Shown piece by piece: positions 24,601-34,205 of a stretch of DNA of 64,000 bases. Source of the stretch: Corbicula japonica (Eukaryota; Mollusca; Bivalvia; Venerida; Cyrenidae); the NCBI GenBank assembly GCA_038501625.1, contig JAZAYU010000176.1, positions 62,001 to 126,000 on the forward strand. Direction: 5' to 3'. The number at the start of each line of letters is the position of its first letter. Within the stretch, counting starts at the first letter, position 1. Both the position numbers and the translations under genes were made by a program. A model generated the notes under the pieces. It was not told where the DNA came from. It ran no database searches and saw only the letters and a program-made list of their open reading frames with translations.

Positions 24601-27600
24601 TCCATGGTTAAAATACTATTTTTACTTTCACTTTTGCGATTTTGTAGGAGACAATTTGATTGGTTCAAATGGTTAGAGATAAAAGCATGTTTTAGTTACT
24701 TGTCGTCAGAACTTGATAGCGTAGCGGTTTTCAGGAGATGATTTTAATCAGGTTGATGGGTTTTATTGCATGTGCAAACAGTGTAAATCAAGATCAGCAG
24801 GCACATCTATGTCATCTGATCAAGATCTGCACGTTCACATTTCTAAAGAAGTAAGAAATAACATAATGAATCAAATGGCAAACAAAGATGGACCACCTAA
24901 TCTGGATCAACACTGTTTGCCCACGGATAACAGACATATCTCATGGAGTAATGAGTTAATACAGTTGATAAACCACGGTGCTTTATTTAAAATATATTCA
25001 CTGTTAAGGAAATGACAGAACTGACATACTTGCAGATCTGGGCATTAAGCCTTGCAGCAAAGTCTCTGAGGGCCCAGTGATTGTCTACATCGGGTCTCAT
25101 ACACAGTTGCTTGCTCACAATACACGACACAACGCCAGGAACAAACTCGTGCAGCTGAAAACAACATTGTTCTATCATAGAGAAAAGTATCACATATGTA
25201 AAACTTTTCGGTATTTTATTTATTATGAACAGCTTCCTAAAAAATTTAGTTTTGTACTGAAGATAAGAGAATACTGGGTTTAGACTCAGTATCCTACAAG
25301 ACTGATTTCAATAAATGACAACTCTCCAATGTAATCTGAATGGGGAGGTATTTTATGTATTTTTTTGTTTGATTTTTTGTTTCGGGGACTGGGGGGGGGG
25401 GGGATTGCAGGAGAAGAGAGGCTGTACTTAGCAAGTCAACTTTGAGTATCATGGTTTACATGACAGCATACTTAGTTTTGAGTACAAAATACAAGATAGA
25501 GTGAGGGTACATGTACTTGGACAACCAAATACAGCATATGTTATGATAAACAAGTGTTCCAAAGCTGTTCTGAAAACAGTTCTGAACTTGCATGTGAAAT
25601 GTTAAACTTAAACTGGAAGTCCAAAAAGTGAAAAAAATGTCACTTGGCAAATGGTACTTGAGTATACAACAATCTGGGATATGATGTTGACCATGTGTAT
25701 TCAAAGCTGTAGTTTGAGTAGTAGGAAATTGACAAGCATATATCAGCTTGCAAGCAAACTTTCTATATCGAAAAAGTCCTTAATTTGATCAATAAAAGAC
25801 AGTTGAGAGTTGTGGATCTTGGAAAACACACTTGAGATATGATGAATAACCGTACAAAGTCTGCATACAAACTTTAACCAAAAGCAGGACTGCAATGTTG
25901 ACAAAAGTAAGTAGAAATGCTTAAATATTCATTCTGAGTAGTTTGAGCAACAAAAACTCAAAATTATTCTATAAAATTCATAATAAGTGAAACGAATGTG
26001 TCACACTATTTTTTAACACAGGCTCCCAAGTTACGGATGTGGCATCATTGCCTGTATGACTTTGAATGCCAAGAACTGAATATAATCATTACTCAGGTAA
26101 ATGCCACACTTTTTACCAGCCACATATGTCTGGGCCCAAGATCATAAACCTAAGTTTGGAGACCAGTCTCAAATTTCAAGCATCTGATTGGCTAAAATGG
26201 TGACCAGTCAGCATTTCAGCCAATCAGATGCTTGAGATTTGTGACTGGTTTTCAGTTTTAGTTTTATGATCTTGGGCCTTGTCCTGTGTAACAGGCCCAG
26301 TCTGGTTCAATATTTTTCACATCCTGTGACCCTTAACATGAACTTCGGAAATACTTACATATTTTTCCAGGTAGATTGTCTGATTCTCCATCAAAGCTTT
26401 CATCATCCTCATCAAGTAGATCAGTAGAGCCAAGTTGTTCTGTACAACATTCACTTTCACCTAAAATACAAGCAAACAAGCTAGTGACGGGAACCACAGT
26501 TTGTTTCTTGGATTGATTATTACATCTAAGCATCCTCCAAAGGAATAGGATCTCTAAATATATACTATAAAGAATACACCAGATGGGTGGTCAGTTGAAC
26601 ACTTGTGTCACCCACAGTTACTTTGTCACAACAAAAAACAAATAAAAGTAAGTTTGATGAAGAATTATTTAGAAATGGCAAAGATAAAGCCCATCATCTC
26701 AAGTGTTTTTGACAAATTTCAAGAACAAAAAATTCCGTCAAATTTGACCTTGACCTAGAGATTTTGGCATTATCATGACCCTGTTGTCATAAGCAATGTA
26801 ATTCTAATCTTTCAAATATTAAAAAAGGCAAAGTTATAGCTAATTTTAGGTTTTTGTGATAGACAAACTGATTGACAGGACAAAGCGAATCATTTGTATT
26901 GCCTTTTTTTCCAAAGGGCAACACAAAAATAAGCTCTTGAAATGTATGATTATTGTTCTTTTACGATCATCTTATGTGGATTCACCACTTTTAATAATAT
27001 TTTGTTCTGACCTCAGGATAGTCCTACCACGGACGTTGTACAGATTTTTTTTTTATTTTCAGGATGAAAATCTATACTAACACAGGGTATTGGTCCCATA
27101 GGACCCCCTTGTTTGAGTCACGCAGCGGGACTAACCTCAGGACAATACACAAATTTTAAGTAGCTATATTTAACAATGCATCATCTGTTGGTTAAATCAT
27201 ACTGAATTGTGCAAATTTATACGTACACGAGACTTTTACTAATGATTTATGCAAAAAAAATGTGCACACGAAAATTTAACAAATACCACAGAGTGTACAT
27301 TGAATTTGTAGAAATTTTGTAAATGTTAAGAAATTACCCCTTCAGAAATGAAACTTGTAAAATGTGGCAACATCTGATGGAGACCAGGATCTGTGGCCAA
27401 ACTCTGCAGGGCCTCGGATCTCTTACCCTCATCCGAGCCAACACATGCCTCTGTTATCTCCTTGTAGTACAGCTGCTGCTCCTACATAATGTAACATAGT
27501 TGTGATATAGTGTTCCTTTAACCCTTTCCTCCATGGACACACCTTTATTGCGTGGGCAAACAGTTTAGATCCAGATCAGCCGGCACATCAGGATCTGAAC

Positions 27601-30600
27601 TGTTCGCTTTTTGATTCGTTAGGTTTTTTCTAACCAAAATGCGACCAGTGCATATCCTGATCAGACAGCACGGATGTGATTCTGTTCAGACTGCACCAGT
27701 GCGATCCTCATTAGAATCCATGAAGGGTGAAAGAATCATTTCTGATAAAATAATGTTTTCAGCTGATAATTGCAGATTCAGTTTCTCCTTAACCCTTTCC
27801 TCCATAGATACACCTTTATTTCATCGGCGAACATTTTAGATCCAGATCAGCTGGCACATCCGTGCTGTCTGATCAGGATCTGCACTGTTCGCTTTTTTAT
27901 TTGTTAGATTATTTCTGACCAAAATGTGACTAGTGCAGTTCCTGATCAGACGCACGGATGTGCTGGATGATCTGGATCTACACTGGTGGCATGTGCGTAA
28001 AAATGCGTATATATGGAGGAATGGGTTAAAACTTATTTGTTTCTAATATTATAAATGAAGAATTCATCAGTCTAGTATACAGAGAGACTACTGACCACAG
28101 AGAGCTCATGCACACTAAGCTCCTTCATCTTGACCAGGTCCGAGACCCCTTTAGGTTTCTGTGGAAGTCTTGCCCCAGCAGCAGGCCCCTTGGCAGGTTT
28201 ATGGCTCTTGTCAATCATTGACTTGACAGAAGTATCAAGGATTTCCATTTTCTGTTGATCCTTAGTGGCAGGTGGAGGGTTCTCAGGGATTGCTGGCTGC
28301 TCACCATCAATACATAGCCAGTGAGCTGAAAACAACCAATACATAGCCAGTGAACTGAAAACAAGTTCTCTTTCATTATTTCAACATAAAATGTCATTAA
28401 CTATGTAGGAAAAGAAAGGATAATACATGCATATCCCTTTCCTCCATTAACAAGCCTTTATGGCATGGGCAAATAGTGTAGATCCAGATCAGCTGGCACA
28501 TCCATGCCGTTTGATCAGGATCTTCACTGTTTCCTTTTTTATTTATAAGACTTACTGACTAAAAAGCGAACATTGCAGATCCTGCTCTTGTAAGAATGTG
28601 CTGGCTGCTCTGGCTCTTCAATTGTCACATAATATTATGTGTGAAAAAGGTGTATTTATGGAGTAAAGGGTTATATATCAAGTGCAGAAGCATGTCTCGG
28701 CATATTTGAAACATTCCATATTGTCTGCTGACATCAAGCTAATCTGCCTTATAGGTTTATTTTGGTGTTCGTTGTCCTCAAATGGCATGTCGCTTTGCAC
28801 AAAAGAGAAGTCGTAAGGTACAAAAAGCAGGTCGTTTAGTACAATTAAAAGGTTGTTATGGTCGAATTGCAAGTCGTCATGTACATTTCAGGGTTGTCAT
28901 GCTGAAAATATATATCGTTATTGACAAAAGGCAAGTGGTTAGGTACATTTTGCAGATTGTTATGCTCAAACTATAAGTTGTTGTGGACTTAAAGCAGGTT
29001 GTTGTGTACAATTACATGTAACAAGTTGTTATGCTTGAAAAATATATTGTTATGGGCAAAAGACAAACCATTGAGTAAAGCTTACTGTAATACAGGTTGT
29101 TATGCTCAAATTATAGGTTGTTGTGGACTCAAAGCAAGTTGTTGTGTACAATTTATCGTTATGGGCAAAAGACAAGTCGTGAAGTATAGCTTACAGGTCG
29201 TTATGCTCAAATTAAAAGTTGTTATGAATGAAGTACACGTCGTCATTATTGAATATGGGTCGTTATCGTCGATTTGCATTTTGTTATGGAATAAAATCAT
29301 GTTGCTATGTTCACTCTCTAATTTGTGGTGTATATAAAAACCCTTTTTTATGATCATTTTGTGTTTTGTTTTGTAAAACTTACAGTTGTTGCATGCAAAA
29401 AGAACTTTGTTCGGTATATTTGACTGTTGTGGTAAAAGTTTAAGTCGTTGTGCGGATTATTTTAGCGGGAAGAAAACAGGAAGAACACTGGTCAAAAATG
29501 GAGGCATATGTAAAGTCTATATATCAACCTAACTTTTGACCATAACGACCAATAATTAAGCATAACAATACCTAGATTTGATATAAAATAACAATATAAT
29601 ATTTTAGATTAACGACGTGTAAACTATACATAGCAACTTGCATTTGAGCACAATGATCCTGAGAAGACAAATAACGACTTTATTTTTGTTTATAACAACA
29701 TTAAATTCTAAATAACAATCCCTAAATGTGCAACAACTAGCTTTTTTTCAATAACGAATTGCAATACTTGCAGTCTATAAAGAACGGCATGAAATCTGTC
29801 GGTAATGACTTTTATTGCGCATAACGACGCATAAATTGTACATCACAACTTGCCTTTTGTCCATAAAGCCTACCAATTTAAGCATAACGATATGTATTAT
29901 GTACATAACGAGTTGCAATTCGACCATAACGACCTATTAAGTGTTCATAATGACCTACATAGTGAACACGACGAGATGCCTTTTGTACACAATGACTTAC
30001 TTTTGTCCATAACGACTTGAAATTTGAGAACAACAAACAAAAAACTTTAAATATAAGGCAGACGAGGCGTTCCATATTTTCTCAAGCTTTAATGTGTGGT
30101 TTGTGCACCCTAAAACCTTGTTTAAACCCCTATGCTATTGACCATTCCATGGCAGTAAACCGTCCCATTCCCAGTTTGTTAATTATTTGTGGCATATATT
30201 TTAATACTGATCATATCATGCCCATGCTCTCTTTTCCTCTCTACTTTGTGTCTGTGTGGGGAGGCTGTGTCTTCTGGAATAACCAATGCTGATATGCATA
30301 TTTCTCCATTTAATACGGTTCCAGGATTGCTTTAAACTTTCCATATTTTTGAAAGCACAACTCAATGTCATGTATAGTCCTATAAATAGGACCTGACATA
30401 ACTTATTTATCTTTTTTCTTTCATTTTCATGTTTATACATGCTTGATAGTAAATGGCAAAAATAAAATGGACCAGTCCCCATTTCAGCCAATCATATGCT
30501 TGAGATTTGAGACTGGTCTACAGTTTTAGTTTTACGATCTTGGGCCCAAACATATGCAATTAAAGGGCCATAACTCCTAAGTTACTAAAACAATCTGACT

Positions 30601-33482
30601 GGTTACTGAACCTGGCAGAAATATTATACAGTCAAACCTGTGCTAAAGACCATCTGTAAACAAAGACAACCTGGGAATAAAGACCACACATTATTAGTCC
30701 CACTGACTGATTTAAAGAACAAATGTAACTGTGAACAAAGACCACAGGTCTTTAAAGACCACTTTTAGGTTCTCCCCTGAGTGGTCTTTGTAGACAGGTT
30801 TGACTGTACCTACAGGCTTTCTGACCAACACACCTTAGATTAGGTAACTGACCTTTCATTGAGACATCCAGTGGAACCTTTGGCAGTGTGGCATTTATAA
30901 TATCCTGGAGATCAAGCTCTTTATCTTCGGTAAAATGTAGTTCCCGTCCTCCACCACTAGCATACCGGAACGGGATCAGATCTTCAGAGTGAAATCCATA
31001 TAACGGCTGCAATTAAAAGTTTTCAAGAATGTGTTTTATAATATATTATTATTAACATGTTTTAGTTTGTCAATGTGATTATCAACTTGGGTTACTGTCA
31101 GGTAACAAAAATCATCAATATTGTTCATCTTATCAACCACTAAACTGTAATTCAGAGTATCTTCTCTAAACAGGTCAGCTTTAAACCCTTCAAGATTTTT
31201 AACCCTATATATGCATTTTATCGCATGTGTGAACAGTGAAGATCCAGAATAGCCGGCATATTCGTGCAATCTGATCCGAATTTGCACGTTTGCTTTTTGA
31301 GCTGATAACTCAAAAAGCAAACAGTGCAAATCCTGATCAGACAGCACAAATTAATTTACAACATTAATTCAACAGCAGAAGATAAAGACCAGACCTCTAA
31401 TTCTCTAGCACATATTTGTAGAGGGCACTCTTCAAAATTAGTAAGGGTATAAGTCAACTATTACCTCGACATTTTTAACTCTGAGAGCATTGTCAAAATC
31501 AGCACAAGTCAGTTTACACCTCTTGCTATGGTGCATAAACTTTGTGGCTTCCTGCAACATCAATATCAGTAATTAGCACACAGCTCTATGCATTGTAAAG
31601 AACTGTTCCAAATATGCAGCTTAACAATCTATCTTATAAGTTTTGAGGAAGGCCAAGAAATTCAAAAACAAATTTATCTTGTCAAATGTTTTCAGTTTCG
31701 GAAGCTTTTTCAGGAGTCATTAGACCCCATCTACTGGACACTAGTAAATCAATCTCACTAAAGTCAGATCTAACAAAATGTTAGATCTGATGACGGTCCA
31801 CAGACACCGTACATAAGCTATAGTGGTTTTCCCAATTACTATTTATAGAAATTGTCAAAACAGGAAGCATGATTTATAACGCTCACAAAATGATCTGAAG
31901 ATGTCATTACATTAGAAATGAATGCAATACTACACACATATATCTTCAATAAAATATGTCAGTTGAAGGCTGTCAACACTTTCAATGGTTTAAAATACTA
32001 TGTTTACTTTCACTTTTGTGTTTTTGTAGGCGAAAATCTGATTGGTTCAAAGGGTTAGTGATAAAAGCACGTTTTAGTCACAAATTAGTTTCTCGTCGTC
32101 AGATCCTGATAGCGTAGCGGTTTTCTTCTGTAGATGATTTTAATCAGATTGCTAGTAAATAATTTTTTGTCTAAATTGACTAATGACAACATTTAAAATA
32201 TCCACTGCTGATCTTAAACGGAAACATGATTCCATAATCAAAGTTTGGTGATGTACAGTAAAACTTCGATAACTCGAACATCGAAAACTCGAGCACTCGG
32301 GAAAACTCGTAGTAGTTTTGCTGGTCCCGGCAATTTTCTTATATATTCTATATAAAAATACCATGGAAAACTCGAACTTCGAAAACTCGAATTCTCGAGG
32401 ACAGGTGTCGGTCCCTTGAAGCATATTTCTTCTTTGTTTGTAGTGGAAAACTCGAGTAATAAACGACAGATAAATTGTTCGCACCTCGCGGGAGTAATTG
32501 GCAAACGGTGACACGTTTTGACGGGTTATAATTGGCAGTTAATTGTCAATCGCCAGCGTCTATTGTGTTTTAATTGATCTGATCAAAGCTTAAGCTCAAA
32601 TAAAAGAATATGAAACGAGGTTATTTGTTGTTTTTATGTTGACGGGACCTAGTAAATTATACATGCGTATAAAAATAACGACGCACCGTTTGTAAAGTAT
32701 ACTAGTTCTCGGACAATGTCAACACGAAATGTTTAAAAATGTTCTTGAAAAAATATCTCAAAAATCTTTTCAAACAGGTATAACGGTTTAAAGAAAATAC
32801 AGTGTGAAATGAATCTTTTATTAACTTAACTGATATTCAGATGACATACTAAAGAACAAGGTAATATACATGTGTTTATACGACTTGACTTAAAAATCGG
32901 ACCTCATAAAGTGAAGCTTCGAAAACTCGAGCGCCATGGAAAACTCGAACATTTTCATATTCCCCTTGAGTATTCGAGTTTTCGAAGTTTTACTGTAAAT
33001 TACCGGTATACTAAATAGCAGGCATTATCTGCATACTAGTATATGCTTTGATTGAAAATGCTGGTTTTATTACATGTACTTGTAATTCAACCACAAATGT
33101 ATTAAATTCGCAAAAATCTCAGTTTGACAAATAAATAAATTGGTTTTTCACTGACATAACCAGTAAATAATTCTTATTTTACTAAAAAAGACTGGGAAAA
33201 AGGTCCAAAATCGTGCTCATACTTTATCCAGTACAGCATTTTATGTCATGTCCAGCTTAAGACAAGTTTTACCTAGTTTCATGTATACTGGTAGCTTTTT
33301 TTTAGCTACAAAATGTTAATACCTGTACTATTTGTTTGAGTCTGTATGTACAATCTTCTGCCAGGTAGGTGGCGGCAGTGTCAGGTAGACCACTAATTCC
33401 TACACTCTCAGCTATCACCTTGACAGACTCTGCTGTCAGCTGACCATTTAACTTGCCATCCTTGTCAGCCATTTCCCACCAC
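21176..33482 (-). CDS. TAF6: TAF6, TFIID subunit 6 (complete gene, 11 coding exons)
   Basis: Coding exons from 5' to 3': 33472-33323, 31551-31465, 31006-30853, 28325-28096, 27481-27338, 26460-26359, 25154-25030, 24082-23950, 23485-23360, 22850-22674 and 21601-21176. All have AG/GT borders and compatible phases and join to 617 residues (human is 677). Residues about 8-75 form the histone fold that pairs with TAF9 in TFIID. Residues about 80-131 hold the PLYGF and ASGGGREL signatures. Residues about 200-455 form the TAF6-type HEAT domain ([35 protein letters not shown]). Residues about 477-617 are a Gln/Thr/Pro-rich tail. The acceptor at 33483-33484, ten bases upstream of the ATG, implies an untranslated first exon further up. 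Introns are large and full of MITEs. No frameshift or missing block was seen. Confidence 0.96.
21682..21793. mobile_element. piggyBac-like MITE, copy 7 (half)
   Basis: Only one half is recognisable, ending GGAGTAAAGGGTTAA. It lies in the last TAF6 intron, 80 bp upstream of the exon 11 acceptor. Confidence 0.75.
21952..22113. mobile_element. piggyBac-like MITE, copy 8 (decayed)
   Basis: Degenerate ends CTTTACTCCATGG and GAAGTAAAGGGTAA with the central TTATTTCTGACCAAAAAGC block intact. Confidence 0.6.
22150..22325. mobile_element. piggyBac-like MITE, copy 9 (right end missing)
   Basis: The left end TTAACCCTTTCCTG and the centre are present. The copy breaks off after GATCAGATGGCATGAATG. Confidence 0.75.
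22396..22634. mobile_element. piggyBac-like MITE, copy 10
   Basis: Nearly full copy with TTAACCCTTTCCTCCATA at the left. The right TIR has decayed to CAGAGTAAAGGC. Confidence 0.83.
22674..22850 (-). CDS. TAF6: TAF6 coding exon 10 (residues 418-476)
   Basis: 177 bp encoding [13 protein letters not shown], then [13 protein letters not shown], the end of the HEAT domain, and the start of the linker. The donor is GTATAC, a weaker match. A MITE ends at 22634, 40 bp into the following intron. Confidence 0.88.
23360..23485 (-). CDS. TAF6: TAF6 coding exon 9 (residues 376-417)
   Basis: 126 bp, phase 0, encoding [20 protein letters not shown] and [16 protein letters not shown]. The donor is GTAAGT. 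Confidence 0.92.
23690..23752. repeat. End fragment of the CAGGGTTCTCCCCAG element
   Basis: TTGAGATCAAAGCATAGCACTCCTGCTGGGGAGAATCCTG closely matches the right end of the element at 56507-57675 (about 57623-57675). No matching left end is seen. Confidence 0.6.
23950..24082 (-). CDS. TAF6: TAF6 coding exon 8 (residues 331-375)
   Basis: 133 bp. It completes the split Lys and encodes [20 protein letters not shown] and [16 protein letters not shown]. Confidence 0.92.
24326..24959. mobile_element. piggyBac-like MITE, copy 11, split by another element
   Basis: The left end TTAATCCTTTCCTCCATG (24326-24362) and the remainder (24756-24959, ending GGAGTAATGAGTTAA) are separated by the 393-bp element described in the next entry. 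Confidence 0.78.
24363..24755. mobile_element. MULE-like MITE, copy 1 (nested)
   Basis: The ends are CAATCTCACTAAAGTCAGATC and the complement of ...TTTTAATCAGGTTG. A 10-bp duplication ATGGGTTTTA lies at 24353-24362 and 24756-24765. It is about 87% similar by eye to 31750-32151. The long target duplication suggests a Mutator-like origin. Confidence 0.78.
25030..25154 (-). CDS. TAF6: TAF6 coding exon 7 (residues 290-331)
   Basis: 125 bp encoding [18 protein letters not shown] and the invariant [18 protein letters not shown] block. It ends inside a Lys codon with a GTATGT donor. Confidence 0.94.
25390..25403 (+). repeat. Poly-G tract
   Basis: A run of 14 G in a TAF6 intron. It could form a quadruplex or be length-polymorphic; nothing else supports a function. 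Confidence 0.7.
26132..26278. mobile_element. Palindromic MITE (GCCCAAGATCATAAA family), copy 1
   Basis: The arms GGGCCCAAGATCATAAAC and ...GTTTTATGATCTTGGGCC are complementary. They meet at a core ATTTCAGCCAATCAGATGC / CATCTGATTGGCTAAAAT, so the whole of about 147 bp can fold on itself. Confidence 0.85.
26359..26460 (-). CDS. TAF6: TAF6 coding exon 6 (residues 256-289)
   Basis: 102 bp, phase 0, encoding [20 protein letters not shown] and [14 protein letters not shown]. It has an ideal GTAAGT donor. An overlapping open frame in another phase is not the gene. Confidence 0.93.
26461..27337. other. TAF6 intron 5
   Basis: No element or RNA gene recognised. AT-rich. Confidence 0.45.
27338..27481 (-). 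CDS. TAF6: TAF6 coding exon 5 (residues 208-255)
   Basis: 144 bp, phase 0. It encodes [18 protein letters not shown] through [11 protein letters not shown], the first helices of the HEAT domain. A MITE begins 37 bp upstream of the acceptor. Confidence 0.93.
27518..27690. mobile_element. piggyBac-like MITE, copy 12 (right end missing)
   Basis: Starts TTAACCCTTTCCTCCATGG and breaks off after CAGACAGCACGGATGTG. It lies 37 bp upstream (gene sense) of TAF6 exon 5. Confidence 0.8.
27789..28029. mobile_element. piggyBac-like MITE, copy 13
   Basis: Full TTAA-bounded copy. It lies 66 bp inside the intron that follows the TAF6 exon 4 donor. Confidence 0.88.
28096..28325 (-). CDS. TAF6: TAF6 coding exon 4 (residues 132-207)
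   Basis: 230 bp. It opens with [19 protein letters not shown], a highly conserved TAF6 signature, then a variable Lys/Pro/Ala linker, and ends at VHELSV. The donor is GTCAGT. Confidence 0.92.
28434..28673. mobile_element. piggyBac-like MITE, copy 14
   Basis: Ends CCCTTTCCTCCATTA and GGAGTAAAGGGTTA. Both TTAA flanks are degraded. Confidence 0.82.
28738..30066. repeat. Inverted pair of degenerate 21-bp tandem arrays
   Basis: The left arm (about 28770-29460) is a run of 21-bp units of the type GTTGTTATGGTCGAATTGCAA. The right arm (about 29530-30030) is the same kind of unit in reverse complement, TTGCAATTCGACCATAACGAC. The outer edges are also inverted (ATCTGCCTTATA at 28739 and TATAAGGCAGAC near 30053-30064). 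Units differ a lot from one another, yet the GTTATG block keeps its spacing. Open frames on both arms are a by-product of the 21-bp (7-codon) period. No family recognised. Confidence 0.7.
30467..30547. mobile_element. Palindromic MITE, half copy
   Basis: One arm only: GGACCAGTCCCCATTTCAGC through GTTTTACGATCTTGGGCC. Confidence 0.75.
30629..30806. mobile_element. pogo-like MITE, 178 bp, copy 1
   Basis: The ends CAGTCAAACCTGT and ACAGGTTTGACTG are inverted and flanked by TA (30627-30628, 30807-30808). The interior repeats AAAGACCAC motifs. Confidence 0.82.
30853..31006 (-). CDS. TAF6: TAF6 coding exon 3 (residues 80-131)
   Basis: 154 bp encoding [20 protein letters not shown] through [11 protein letters not shown]. 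The last base starts an Ala codon completed by the next exon. The donor is GTCAGT. Confidence 0.93.
31199..31352. mobile_element. piggyBac-like MITE, copy 15 (partial)
   Basis: Starts TTAACCCTATATATGC, keeps the two GATCC...GATCAGAC blocks and the central AAAAAGCAAACAG, and lacks the right end. It lies in TAF6 intron 2. Confidence 0.7.
31465..31551 (-). CDS. TAF6: TAF6 coding exon 2 (residues 51-79)
   Basis: 87 bp, phase 0 on both sides. It encodes the last histone-fold segment, [20 protein letters not shown]...KNVE, which lines up with the vertebrate KFMHMGKRQKLT region. Confidence 0.93.
31750..32151. mobile_element. MULE-like MITE, copy 2
   Basis: CAATCTCACTAAAGTC...TTTTAATCAGATTG, 402 bp, with a perfect 9-bp duplication CTAGTAAAT at 31741-31749 and 32152-32160. 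Sequence similar to 24363-24755. Confidence 0.85.
32256..32995. mobile_element. pogo-like non-autonomous element, 740 bp
   Basis: Inverted ends CAGTAAAACTTCGATAACTC and CAGTAAAACTTCGAAAACTC (complement of right end), flanked by TA. The CGAAAACTCGA motif recurs many times inside both ends. There is no transposase. It lies in TAF6 intron 1. Confidence 0.87.
33323..33482 (-). CDS. TAF6: TAF6 coding exon 1 (residues 1-50)
   Basis: The ATG is at 33472-33470. It encodes the first helices of the histone fold ([32 protein letters not shown]). The donor is GTATTA at 33322-33317. A TTGTAG acceptor precedes the short untranslated part. Confidence 0.93.
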
Positions 33483-33627
33483 CTACAATTGAGGTAAATA
33501 CACAAAATCAAAAATTCTAAAATACGACTGAACAAGGCAGAGGTTGCAGGTTAGTCTACAATGCCTGCATTTGTTAATATAAAGTACTCTCTGGAATTTG
33601 TGGACGAATTTGCAATTTATGGGGGAA

Positions 33628-34030
33628 TATGTTGCAGTACGAATCTAGTCACTATTCAGGGAGAAGATGTGTAAGCCGCCTGGATAACTCAGTCTGGAGA
33701 ACACTCGACCTGTAAGTAAGGGGTCCCTGGTTAAAGTCCTGGTCTGGCTGCACATCTCTCTCTCCCTGTTGGCGCCCAACATAGGGTCATGATAACGTTG
33801 CTACATGTATTATCTCTAAGACCCTAGAAATTGTTTATCATTTATGGAAAGTACTCTCTGGAATTCAAGTACTATTTCCAAGTTGAAAATGTCATGGCAC
33901 GAATCTTGTCACTATTTAAGGAGATGATGTGTAAGTTAGCTCAGTAGGGAGTTTACTCGCCCTCAAAATCAGCAGTCCAGGGTTTGAGTCCTGGTCTAGC
34001 TGCACATCTTTCTCACCCTGTGACACATTT
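33628..34030 (+). repeat. Two tandem tRNA-derived SINE-like copies
   Basis: At about 33670-33765 and 33928-34010 there are tRNA-like stretches (GGATAACTCAGTCTGGAGA; TTAGCTCAGTAGGGAG...GGTTTGAGTCCTGG) followed by GGCTGCACATCT and CTCACCCTGT. Each is preceded by a similar GAATC(T/A)GTCACTATT block, as in the copy at 35900. Confidence 0.65.
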
Positions 34031-34099
34031 TAACATGCAGGTATTTGCATTTAATTCAACTGCTGAATCTGATGAGCTATTTTTCAGCAACATAATTAA

Positions 34100-34205
34100 A
34101 ACAGACTTAGGGTTCTCGCTACAATGAATTTTTAGGGAGAAGTGACTTCTCCCTCGGCTCAGGGAGAAGTGAGGAGACTTCAGGGAGAAGTGGGAGACTT
34201 CTGCG
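34100..34205. repeat. GGGAGAAGT short-repeat cluster
   Basis: AGGGAGAAGTGACTTCTCCCT is self-complementary and is followed by three more GGGAGAAGTG motifs. The start resembles the left end of the element at 56507. Confidence 0.5.

Larger units (their letters stand above)
25155..26358. other. TAF6 intron 6 including a palindromic MITE
   Basis: Apart from the poly-G tract and the palindromic element at 26132-26278, nothing is recognised. Confidence 0.5.

Noticed and set aside
26333..26533. Acidic 66-residue open frame overlapping a TAF6 exon
   Set aside because: Another frame of the same DNA encodes the conserved TAF6 HEAT segment with perfect splice sites.
28782..30075. Two similar-looking proteins encoded on opposite strands
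   Set aside because: The likeness ([10 protein letters not shown] / [10 protein letters not shown]) is due to the 21-bp unit being three-divisible in both inverted arms.
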